A stretch of 64,000 bases of DNA from assembly GCA_034433795.1 (NCBI GenBank), contig DAOUAE010000099.1, positions 1 through 64,000 on the forward strand, read 5' to 3'. Origin of the DNA: DAOUAE01 sp034433795. GTDB lineage: Bacteria > Chloroflexota > UBA6077 > FW602-bin22 > DAOUAE01. Shown piece after piece: positions 57,817 through 64,000 of the stretch (position 1 is its first letter; the number at the start of each line of letters is the position of its first letter). The notes below the pieces were generated by a model. That model was not told the origin of the DNA and did not search any database. It worked only from the letters and a program-made list of their open reading frames with translations. The translations under genes and the position numbers were made by a program.

Positions 57817-58632
57817 ATGTTCCAGCGGATCGGGTTTATCGGCGGCGGGGTAATGGGCGAGGCCATCATCCGGGCCCTGCTGACGCGCGCGGTTCTGCCG
57901 GCCAGCGCGCTGATGGCCAGCGACCCTCTGGCCGAGCGCCGGCGGCTCCTCGCCCAGACCTACGGCATCGCCGTCACCGAGAGCAATCTGGCCTGCGCGG
58001 CCGAGGCCGACCTGGTGGTGCTGGCCATCAAGCCCCAGCACGCCCCGGAGGTCCTGCACGAACTGCGGGGACGGCTGGAGAGCGCCCAGACCGTCCTCTC
58101 CATCGTGGCCGGGCTGACCATCCCGACGATGGTGGCCGGGCTCCAGCACGAGGCGGTCGTGCGGGTGATGCCCAACACCCCGGCGCAGATCGGCGAGGGG
58201 ATGTCGGTCTGGACGGCCACGCCGGCGGTGACGGCGCCGGCCCGGGAGGGAGTGCGCCGGCTGCTCCAGGCCCTGGGACGGGAGGTCTACGTGGCCGACG
58301 AGCGCTACCTCGACATGGCCACCGCCCTCTCCGGCTCGGGGCCGGCCTACGTGTTTCTGTTCATGGAGGCGCTCATCGACGCCGGCGTCCAGATCGGGCT
58401 GCCGCGCGCGCTGGCCGAGGAACTGGTCCTCCAGACCACTCTGGGGGCCGCCCGGATGGCCCAGGAGACCGGCCGGCATCTGGCCGAACTGCGCAATATG
58501 GTCACCTCGCCCGGTGGGACGACGGCCGCCGCCCTCTTCGCCTTCGAGGAGGGCGGCCTCCGAGCGACGCTGATGCGGGGGGTACTGCGGGCCTACGAGC
58601 GCAGCCAGGAACTGGGCCGGGGTGCCCACTGA
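57817..58632 (+). CDS. proC: Pyrroline-5-carboxylate reductase
   Basis: 271 residues, normal length. Last step of proline synthesis. The NAD(P) site IGFIGGGVMGEAIIRALL is followed by VLAIKPQHAPEVLHELRG, VVRVMPNTPAQIGEGMSVW, and the C-terminal dimerisation domain with ALSGSGPAYVFLFMEALIDA, GVQIGLPRALAEELVLQT and MVTSPGGTTAAALFAFE. ATG 57817 with GAGGAGGGAG. It ends the tetrapyrrole operon; the link may be shared glutamate-semialdehyde chemistry, but proC has no known role in heme. Confidence 0.95.
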   Translation: MFQRIGFIGGGVMGEAIIRALLTRAVLPASALMASDPLAERRRLLAQTYGIAVTESNLACAAEADLVVLAIKPQHAPEVLHELRGRLESAQTVLSIVAGLTIPTMVAGLQHEAVVRVMPNTPAQIGEGMSVWTATPAVTAPAREGVRRLLQALGREVYVADERYLDMATALSGSGPAYVFLFMEALIDAGVQIGLPRALAEELVLQTTLGAARMAQETGRHLAELRNMVTSPGGTTAAALFAFEEGGLRATLMRGVLRAYERSQELGRGAH

Positions 58633-58643
58633 GCCCCCGGCTG

Positions 58644-58673
58644 TTGACACCGGCGCTTCTTCTGGCGTATGAT
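58644..58673 (+). promoter_or_regulatory. Promoter of regulator/protease cassette
   Basis: TTGACA (58644-58649), 18-base spacer, TATGAT (58668-58673), 51 bases before ATG 58725. Confidence 0.65.
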
Positions 58674-58724
58674 GGAGGCGAAGCGGGCAAGCGATGTGGC
58701 TTGCCGGACACCGAGGAGGGTGCG

Positions 58725-58913
58725 ATGCCGACGCTGGCGCCGGCCGACCGGATCCAACTCGAGGTCCTGTACCACGACCTGCAGGACCAGTTCGCCGAGG
58801 AGATCACCAGCGGCGACCCCGAGACCGCTCTGGACCTGCTGGACCGTCGTCTTCTTCCCCTGCGGGCTCTTCTGCGCCAGGACAGGGAGGCCTGGCTGAC
58901 GACGACACTGTAG
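58725..58913 (+). CDS. Small acidic protein of unknown function (62 aa)
   Basis: Not recognised. Almost wholly helical: APADRIQLEVLYHDLQDQFA, ETALDLLDRRLLPLRALLRQ. No signal or motif. ATG 58725 follows GAGGAGGG, and a good promoter lies upstream. It is five bases ahead of the LuxR-type regulator gene, so the two are cotranscribed and may interact. Confidence 0.65.
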   Translation: MPTLAPADRIQLEVLYHDLQDQFAEEITSGDPETALDLLDRRLLPLRALLRQDREAWLTTTL

Positions 58914-58918
58914 GAGCG

Positions 58919-59524
58919 ATGGTTATCGTTGTCTCATCCTCGCCACTGCTACGGGCCGGGCTGCGACTGCTTCTGGCCGAGGCCGGTGAAACCGCCATCC
59001 ACGAGGCGCCGACGCTGGCGGCCCTGCCTATCGCCGACGCGCACGACCAGACGGTGCTGCTGCTGGCCGCCGAGCCCGACGAAGCCACCCTGGACGCCCT
59101 CGCCCAGGTAAGCCAGACCACCAGCGTGATCCTCATCTGCCCACACTGTCCGCCGGCGGAAGTGACCGCGGCCCTGCGGGCCGGCGTCCGGGGCGTTCTG
59201 CCGCTCGACCTCTCTGCCGAGCGCCTGCGAGCCGCTCTCCAGGCTGTGCGCCAGGGCCTGCTGGTCCTCGACCCGGCTCTGAGTCCGGCCGGTGGCCCCG
59301 GAGAGACGCCCCTGGCCACCGAGGCGGGCGATCTCACCCCGCGCGAGCGCGAGGTGCTGGCGTATCTGGCCGCCGGCCTCGCCAACAAAGAGATCGCCCG
59401 CCGGCTGGGAGTGAGCGAGCACACCGTCAAATACCACCTGACCGCCCTCTTCCACAAACTGGGCGCCAGCAGCCGAACCGAGGCCATCCATCTGGCCGCC
59501 CGCCGGGGCTGGCTGGTCTTCTAG
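58919..59524 (+). CDS. LuxR-family regulator with degenerate receiver domain
   Basis: 201 residues in NarL/FixJ layout. The receiver-like domain (about 1-120) begins MVIVVSSSPLLRAGLRLLLA, where SSS replaces the acidic pair (VDDHP) of true receivers. The phospho-acceptor position reads VLLLAAEPDE instead of VLMDxxMP, and the conserved Lys is lost (GVLPLDL). The HTH (about 135-200) is intact: LTPREREVLAYLAAGLANKE, IARRLGVSEHTVKYHLTALF. It should bind DNA without phosphorylation. ATG 58919 with TAGGAGCG. No kinase nearby. Confidence 0.85.
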   Translation: MVIVVSSSPLLRAGLRLLLAEAGETAIHEAPTLAALPIADAHDQTVLLLAAEPDEATLDALAQVSQTTSVILICPHCPPAEVTAALRAGVRGVLPLDLSAERLRAALQAVRQGLLVLDPALSPAGGPGETPLATEAGDLTPREREVLAYLAAGLANKEIARRLGVSEHTVKYHLTALFHKLGASSRTEAIHLAARRGWLVF

Positions 59525-59642
59525 GCCAAACGTCCAGGGCCGTCCTCCCCCTCTGGCCGAGGGCGGCGAGCGCCCTGACCGCTATCCTTCCCTCTGCCGG
59601 GAGCAGAGCCTTCCGGCGAACCGCACCGCGGAGGCGAGAAGG

Positions 59643-60551
59643 ATGGCGGAGGAGAGGGTGAGTGTCCTGCGACAACTGTCCGACGAACTGGCGGCGCTGG
59701 TCGCCCAGGCGGGCTCGAGCGTGGTTCGGGTCGAGGGCCGACCGCGCGGCGGGGCCAGCGGCCTGATCTGGTCGGCCGAGGGTATCATCGTCACCGCCGA
59801 CCACGTTCTGGAGCGCGACGAGGATATCACGGTGGGTCTCCCCGATGGCCAGGAGGTCAAGGCGGCGCTGGTCGGCCGTGACCCGGCCACCGACATCGCC
59901 CTGCTGCGGATCCCGGCCACGGGGTTGCCGCCGGCGCCGCTGACCGAGAGCCGGCCGCCCGTCGGACATCTGGTCCTGGCGCTGGCCCGACCGGTCCCCG
60001 GTGGCCCGATGGCGACCATCGGTGTTGTCAGCGCCATCGGTGGACCCTGGCGCAGCCGGCGCGGAAGCGCGATCGAGGGGCTCATCCAGACCGATGTGAC
60101 CATGTACCCCGGCTTCTCCGGGGGGCCGCTGGTCGGCGCCGACGGGCTGGTCCTGGGGCTGAACACCTCGGCCCTGGTCCGCGGACTCAGCCTGACCATC
60201 CCGACCGCAGCGCTCCGGCCGCTGGTCGACGCGCTGCTGACCCATGGTCGGGTCCGGCGGGGCTTTCTGGGCGTGAGTGTCCAGGTCGTCTCGCTGCCGC
60301 CGGCCCTGCGCGACCGGCTGGGGCAGCCCACCGGGCTCCTCGTCGCCGGCGTCGAGCCGGGCGGACCGGCCGAACAGTCCGGGGTGCTGCTGGGCGATGT
60401 GCTGGTGGCTCTGGCCGGACAGCCGCTGCGCACCCTGGACGATCTGCAGGCGGCGCTGAGCGGCGAGCGGGTGGGGCAGACGGTGCCGGCGCTGGTCGTG
60501 CGGGCCGGACAGGTGATCGAAGTCGCGGTCCGGATCGGCGAGCGTCCCTGA
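59643..60551 (+). CDS. S1C serine protease with PDZ domain (HtrA-like), cytosolic
   Basis: 302 residues. The trypsin-like domain (about 15-195) has the triad His in GIIVTADHVLERD, Asp in GRDPATDIALLRIP and Ser in MYPGFSGGPLVGADG (GFSGG for the usual GNSGG). A PDZ domain follows (about 205-300; FLGVSVQVVSLPPALRDRLG, GVEPGGPAEQSGVLLGDVLV). There is no signal peptide or membrane helix, unlike DegP/DegS, so it is predicted cytosolic. ATG 59643 with GAGGCGAGAAGG. It lies 118 bases after the regulator gene. Confidence 0.87.
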   Translation: MAEERVSVLRQLSDELAALVAQAGSSVVRVEGRPRGGASGLIWSAEGIIVTADHVLERDEDITVGLPDGQEVKAALVGRDPATDIALLRIPATGLPPAPLTESRPPVGHLVLALARPVPGGPMATIGVVSAIGGPWRSRRGSAIEGLIQTDVTMYPGFSGGPLVGADGLVLGLNTSALVRGLSLTIPTAALRPLVDALLTHGRVRRGFLGVSVQVVSLPPALRDRLGQPTGLLVAGVEPGGPAEQSGVLLGDVLVALAGQPLRTLDDLQAALSGERVGQTVPALVVRAGQVIEVAVRIGERP

Positions 60552-60568
60552 ACCTCCGGAGCGGACCG

Positions 60569-61168
60569 ATGCGGACGCGTCTGGCTCAGGTTCTGGCTGC
60601 GGAGATCGCCCAGGTGGCCGCGCGGGCTCGGGACTGGGTGGTGGCCGTCCGGGCTGGTGGCCACGGTGGGGGATCGGGGGTGATCTGGAGCGCCGACGGC
60701 CTGGTGGTCACCAACCACCATGTCGCCCGTTTCAGCCGGGCCGAGATCGTGCTTCCCGACGGGCAGCGGGTCAGCGGCCAGGTTGTCCAGCGGGCCCCCG
60801 AACACGACCTGGCCGTTCTGCGGATCGCGGCGCCCGGACCGCTGCCGCCGGCCCGACCACGCGCTGTCGAGACGCTGCGGGTCGGCGAGATCGCTCTGGC
60901 AGTCGGGAACCCCTTCGGCCAGCGGGGGGCAGTGGCGTTCGGACTGGTGACCGGGCTGGGCCGGGCCACCTGGACCGGTCAGCAGCCCAGCCCGGTTATC
61001 GTGGCCGACCTCACCCTCTACCCCGGCAACTCCGGCGGGGCGCTCCTCGACGCCGAAGGGCGTCTTCTCGGCCTCACCACGATGGTCATGCCACCGGGGA
61101 TCGCGCTGGCCATTCCGGCCTCGACCGTGGCCGCTCGGCTGCGCGAGTGGGGTCTGGCCGAGGGCTAG
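60569..61168 (+). CDS. S1C trypsin-like serine protease without PDZ, cytosolic
   Basis: 199 residues, protease domain only. Triad: His in GLVVTNHHVARFSRA, Asp in RAPEHDLAVLRIAAPG, Ser in LYPGNSGGALLDAEG (standard GNSGG). It shares the layout of the PDZ protease 17 bases upstream, so the pair looks like a duplication with loss (or gain) of PDZ. No signal peptide. ATG 60569 with CTCCGGAGCG. It ends the cassette, convergent with the RraA-like gene. Confidence 0.87.
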   Translation: MRTRLAQVLAAEIAQVAARARDWVVAVRAGGHGGGSGVIWSADGLVVTNHHVARFSRAEIVLPDGQRVSGQVVQRAPEHDLAVLRIAAPGPLPPARPRAVETLRVGEIALAVGNPFGQRGAVAFGLVTGLGRATWTGQQPSPVIVADLTLYPGNSGGALLDAEGRLLGLTTMVMPPGIALAIPASTVAARLREWGLAEG

Positions 61169-61219
61169 CCACCTATCTTACTGGTGACCGCTCGTCTGAC
61201 TGGCGGATGGGTGAGGCGT

Positions 61220-61951
61220 TCAGCGGTAGAAGGCCTCGACCTCCTCGACGGCCACGGTGTGATCGAAGGGGAGACCGACCTGCTCGTAGAGGCGGCGCCG
61301 GGTCTTCATATCGTCAATCAGGATGGCGCTGGCGATCTCGACCACCTCGGCGGCGATCTCCTGTGGGACCACGATCACCCCGTCGTCGTCGGCCCCAACG
61401 ATATCGCCTGGTCGGACCAGGGCGCCGCCGCAGGAGATCGGCACATTGACATCGGCGAAGATAACGCGGCCGGGGATGATCGTGCGTCCCCGGGCACGGC
61501 AGCAGATCGGCGTCTTCTGGAGGGTGAGTTCGTAGGTATCGCGGGCGTAGCCGTCGGTGACGATGCCCACCGCTCCACGGGCGATCATGCTCAGGCTGTT
61601 GGCCGAGCCCCAGATACCGGTCTCCCGGCAGCCGTGGGCGTCGGTGACAATGACGGTACCGGGTCGGACCAGGTCCTGGAAGGTGGGGCGACCGACCTGC
61701 TCAAACCAGAGTCGGTGTGATTGGAGGGCCTCCTCTTTGGAGAGGGGCGGCATATGGCGGTTGGCCGGGACGACGCGGATCGTCAGGGCCACGCCCCAGA
61801 ACTTCATCCCCGGCCAGAGCGGGCGGATCTCCGGCGAGACCAGGCAGAGGTCCTGGCGGCCGAGCGCATCCAGGGCGTCGGAGACGTCGACCACCCGCAG
61901 GTACTTGAACTTGGGCAGGATAGCGTAGGCGTCGGCGATCTGTGTGCTCAC
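61220..61951 (-). CDS. RraA-like / dimethylmenaquinone methyltransferase-like family protein
   Basis: 243 residues. Contains the RraA-family core: VDVSDALDAL, VRPGTVIVTDAHGCRETGIW, GSANSLSMIARGAVGIVTDG and YARD (the G-x20-R-D substrate/metal site), then GDIVGADDDGVIVVPQEIA. Relatives are metal-dependent aldolases or decarboxylases acting on 4-hydroxy-4-methyl-2-oxoglutarate or oxaloacetate; the methyltransferase name is historical. GTG 61951 has GGGAGG upstream and a promoter at 61988-62017; longer in-frame starts lie within the promoter. Divergent from the second ABC importer, which suggests a linked catabolic role. Confidence 0.82.
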   Translation of the reverse strand: MSTQIADAYAILPKFKYLRVVDVSDALDALGRQDLCLVSPEIRPLWPGMKFWGVALTIRVVPANRHMPPLSKEEALQSHRLWFEQVGRPTFQDLVRPGTVIVTDAHGCRETGIWGSANSLSMIARGAVGIVTDGYARDTYELTLQKTPICCRARGRTIIPGRVIFADVNVPISCGGALVRPGDIVGADDDGVIVVPQEIAAEVVEIASAILIDDMKTRRRLYEQVGLPFDHTVAVEEVEAFYR

Positions 61952-61987
61952 CCGAAGAGCCTCCCTTCCCGACAAGATGCGCCTCGG

Positions 61988-62017
61988 ATTGTACGAGAAA
62001 GCCCACACGCAAAACAA
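61988..62017 (-). promoter_or_regulatory. Promoter of RraA-like gene
   Basis: Minus strand TTGTTT (62017-62012), 18-base spacer, TACAAT (61993-61988), 36 bases before GTG 61951. It abuts the divergent promoter at 62021. Confidence 0.55.
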
Positions 62018-62020
62018 GCC

Positions 62021-62049
62021 TTGACAGGCTGCTTCCCCTCAACTATGAT
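62021..62049 (+). promoter_or_regulatory. Promoter of second ABC importer operon
   Basis: Consensus TTGACA (62021-62026), exactly 17 bases, TATGAT (62044-62049), 53 bases before ATG 62103. Four bases separate it from the divergent -35, so one regulator could control both directions. Confidence 0.72.
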
Positions 62050-62102
62050 CAGAAAGCCAGACGCGCTCACGAAGCAAGCAAGAGTTCTGGAGGTCATTAC
62101 CT

Positions 62103-63527
62103 ATGCTCAGGACTGCTTTGAGCCGGCGTCGTTTCCTCGCCGGGCTTACGGTTAGTGCTGGTATGCTTCTTCTGGCTGCCTGTGCCCCCTCTGCACCCTC
62201 GCCCACACCGACACCGGCCCCAGCAGCGGAGAAACCGTCCGAAAAACCGGCTCAGAAGCCAGCCGAAGCGAAGCCGCAACCGGCCGGATCAAAGATTGAG
62301 CTCTTCTGGTTCCTCCCGCTCTCAGCTGCTCCGGAGATCAAGATCTGGGAAGACTTTGTCAAACGGTTCCAGGAGGCCTACCCAAATATCACAGTCAAAG
62401 GCTCCTATGAGCCGTGGAACGATTATTGGGTGAAACTGCAGACAGTGATGGCTGGTGGAGCTGTTCCGGACGTTATCTGGCTTCATTACACCCGCATTCA
62501 CGAATGGGCCTCGAAAGACGTGATGCGCCCGCTTGACCCACTACTGCAGACCGATAAAATCGATCCCAATGAGTTCGTCTTTATCGAAGGATTTAAGTAC
62601 AAAGGCAAGATTTATGGGCTACCAAAGGATAATGGTATCACGGCTCTCTGGTACAACATTGACATGTACCAGAAAGCTGGTGTTCCTCTGCCCACTAAAG
62701 AGATGACTTGGGAGGAGTTCCTTGAGCGGGCGAAGCGGTTGACGATCGATGATAAGGGTAAGACGGCCGCTGACCCGGATTTCAATGCTCAGAAGATCGT
62801 CCAGTGGGCAGTGACGATGGTAACCACCTCACCGCGCGGTGAGGGTTTCTGGACCTGGTATAAGTCGCTGGGCGGTAAACTGTACGACGACGAATTCAAA
62901 CACTGTCTCATTGACCAGCCGGAGTCCATCGAGGCGCTGCAGTTCATGGCCGATTTCCGCGCCAAGTACCGCGTGGCCCCGATGCCTGGGGCAATTACTG
63001 AGCCTGGCGATCCGTTCCGAATTGGTAAGACCGCCGGGACCCGGGGCCACCATGCCACCGCTTTCTTCCTGCGCGAAGAAAAGCGTACCTTTAAGTGGGA
63101 CGAGACGTTCTATCCACGGGGCAAGGGAGGCCTGGTGATCAGCGGCGGAGCCACGGGCTTTGCCATCCCGAAAGCCACCCGCTACCCTGACCAGGCATGG
63201 ATTCTGACCAAGTTCATGACCAGTGAGGAGCAGCAAAAGATCATTATCGCCCAGAAGCGCTGGGCCTCCGGTCTGCGCAAACTGGTTCCGCTCCAGTACG
63301 ACCCGGAGTACCATACACCGAATTACAAGATGATCCACGTCGATCCCCTGACAGGGGTAGGACCACAGGCTGAGCCGGCGCCCTCGCCCGCTGCTCTGGC
63401 AGAGATCGAGCAGGTCTGGAACTCGGCGATGGACCCGGTCTGGCTGGGCAAGGTCCAGGTCAAAGACGTGGTCCGCGACCTGAAGGCTCAGATCGACCAG
63501 CTGCTGCAGCGGCCAACGCGCATCTAA
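62103..63527 (+). CDS. ABC sugar importer, lipoprotein solute-binding protein (CUT1 type), second system
   Basis: 474 residues. Tat-type signal SRRRFLAGLTVSAGMLLLAA and a lipobox ending LAAC. A Pro/Lys/Glu linker (about 28-60) spaces it from the membrane. The mature fold shows IWEDFVKRFQEAYPNITVKG, AGGAVPDVIWLHYTRIHEWA, YGLPKDNGITALWYNIDMYQ and TRYPDQAWILTKFMTSEEQQ. It is a distant paralogue of the binding protein at 28200. Codon use is more AT-rich than in the genes to the left. ATG 62103 with CTGGAGG; the permease follows 48 bases after the stop. Confidence 0.9.
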   Translation: MLRTALSRRRFLAGLTVSAGMLLLAACAPSAPSPTPTPAPAAEKPSEKPAQKPAEAKPQPAGSKIELFWFLPLSAAPEIKIWEDFVKRFQEAYPNITVKGSYEPWNDYWVKLQTVMAGGAVPDVIWLHYTRIHEWASKDVMRPLDPLLQTDKIDPNEFVFIEGFKYKGKIYGLPKDNGITALWYNIDMYQKAGVPLPTKEMTWEEFLERAKRLTIDDKGKTAADPDFNAQKIVQWAVTMVTTSPRGEGFWTWYKSLGGKLYDDEFKHCLIDQPESIEALQFMADFRAKYRVAPMPGAITEPGDPFRIGKTAGTRGHHATAFFLREEKRTFKWDETFYPRGKGGLVISGGATGFAIPKATRYPDQAWILTKFMTSEEQQKIIIAQKRWASGLRKLVPLQYDPEYHTPNYKMIHVDPLTGVGPQAEPAPSPAALAEIEQVWNSAMDPVWLGKVQVKDVVRDLKAQIDQLLQRPTRI

Positions 63528-63554
63528 TCCAGCCGGCTGTTACAGCAGCCTTTC

Positions 63555-63567
63555 CCCTAAATTAGGG
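63555..63567. repeat. 13-base palindrome CCCTAA-A-TTAGGG
   Basis: A perfect inverted repeat, 8 bases before the permease ATG, between the binding protein and permease genes. It may be an mRNA hairpin that sets expression of the permease below that of the binding protein. No SD is visible other than AGGGATAAG overlapping it. Confidence 0.4.
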
Positions 63568-63575
63568 ATAAGACG

Positions 63576-64000
63576 ATGGGTAGACGTCGCTTCGCGCCTT
63601 CACGACTCCTCTGGCACGAAGCCATGTGGGGATATGTCTTCATATCCCCGTGGTTAGTCGGCTTCGTCCTCTTCACCGCCGGCCCGATGCTGGCTTCCAT
63701 CGTGCTCAGCCTCATGGAGTGGGAGCTCATTGTCCCCCCCACGTTCGTCGGGCTGGGCAATTTTCGGCAGCTAATGGCCGACCGGTATGTCAGTATCTCA
63801 CTCTATAACACTGCTTACTATACGTTTCTTTCGGTTCCTCTTCATCTTATCACCGCCTTGATCGCAGCCATCCTGATGAATCAGCGAGTTCGTTTTATAT
63901 CCTACTATCGCACTCTTTACTATCTACCTTCTGTTACACCAGCGGTGGCCAGCGCTCTCCTCTGGTCCTTTGTCTTTAACCCCGACTACGGTTTGGCCAA
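63576..64000 (+). CDS. ABC sugar importer permease (MalF-like), second system, 3'-truncated by window
   Basis: The first 141 residues are seen. N-terminal helix GYVFISPWLVGFVLFTAG, then MLASIVLSLMEWELIVPPTF, SLYNTAYYTFLSVPLHLITA and YYRTLYYLPSVTPAVASALL. These closely follow the permease at 29538 (GYLFIAPWLLGFLLFTAG, SVTPAVAMAI), so the two importers are related by duplication. The EAA loop lies beyond the window. ATG 63576; composition noticeably AT-richer than the rest of the window. Confidence 0.9.
   Translation, partial: MGRRRFAPSRLLWHEAMWGYVFISPWLVGFVLFTAGPMLASIVLSLMEWELIVPPTFVGLGNFRQLMADRYVSISLYNTAYYTFLSVPLHLITALIAAILMNQRVRFISYYRTLYYLPSVTPAVASALLWSFVFNPDYGLA

Noticed and set aside
1..64000. 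tRNA, rRNA, CRISPR arrays, IS ends or phage genes
   Set aside because: Gaps between genes were read for cloverleaf arms, regularly spaced repeats and transposase motifs; none was convincing.

Overview
The window is GC-rich, densely packed bacterial chromosome. Genes are often 0-20 bases apart, stop/start overlaps are common, and GTG is a frequent start. Codon use, Gram-negative-like glycosyltransferases, a class 2 DHODH, Uma2 remnants, SD sites of GGAGG type and TATAAT-like -10 boxes just ahead of genes fit a member of the Chloroflexota (Thermomicrobia-like is my best guess; this is inference, as no rRNA lies in the window). There is no phage, IS element, CRISPR array, tRNA or rRNA that I can recognise.

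Layout. 1-1.9 kb (+): end of a sugar-catabolic operon (TIM-barrel isomerase-like protein, L-rhamnonate dehydratase). 2-6.4 kb (+): metallophosphoesterase, a fused LutB-LutA iron-sulfur protein, an AnsA-type asparaginase. 6.4-10.4 kb (-): GT4 glycosyltransferase with a BioF2/FemAB-like acetyltransferase, then greA followed by a molybdopterin sulfite-oxidase homologue. 10.5-13 kb (+): leuS. 13-17 kb: decayed Uma2 pseudogene, small proteins, and a large GT-C membrane glycosyltransferase (-). 17-21.7 kb (+): a P1B-ATPase cassette with HMA-like proteins, then a CPA2 antiporter. 22-25.9 kb (-): fabZ and three tandem GT9 glycosyltransferases. 26.1-31.3 kb (+): Rdx-like protein, Rieske protein, amidohydrolase, and a CUT1 ABC importer without its own ATPase. 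31.3-38.4 kb, mostly (-): CorC/HlyC-type transporter, a DJ-1-like protein without a nucleophile, zinc-ribbon miniproteins, HAD phosphatase, HEAT protein, yraN-rnhB-rplS. 38.5-44.2 kb (-): debranching-type glycosidase, SDR, penicillin-binding protein 1. 44.3-50.9 kb (+): coenzyme A supply genes coaX-coaBC, then a DUF2520 reductase-panB-panC, then nudix-pyrD. 51-58.6 kb (+): a tetrapyrrole operon sirC-hemA-hemC-cobA/hemD-hemB-hemL-proC. 58.7-61.2 kb (+): a 62-residue protein, a LuxR-type regulator with a dead receiver, and two cytosolic trypsin-like proteases. 61.2-64 kb: an RraA-like protein (-) divergent from a second CUT1 ABC importer whose first permease runs off the window; base composition drops towards AT here.

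How the genes work together. The heme genes carry glutamyl-tRNA to uroporphyrinogen III by the C5 route (hemA, hemL, hemB, hemC, hemD), with CobA and SirC branching to siroheme. coaX, coaBC, panB, panC and possibly the DUF2520 reductase cover ketopantoate to 4'-phosphopantetheine. The two ABC importers and the neighbouring dehydratase, amidohydrolase/Rieske and RraA-like genes suggest growth on plant-derived sugars or sugar acids.

The most interesting signal is the leader of the pan operon (46232-46453). A good promoter is followed by two tandem stem-loops of identical design, each with one bulged A at the same place, and then by a textbook intrinsic terminator ahead of the DUF2520-panB-panC genes. 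This resembles the pan RNA motif described upstream of pantothenate genes. Other points are several proteins of known families that have lost their defining catalytic residues (Rdx without CxxC, DJ-1-like without cysteine, a receiver without aspartates, GreA with an altered tip) and the regulator/double-protease cassette.
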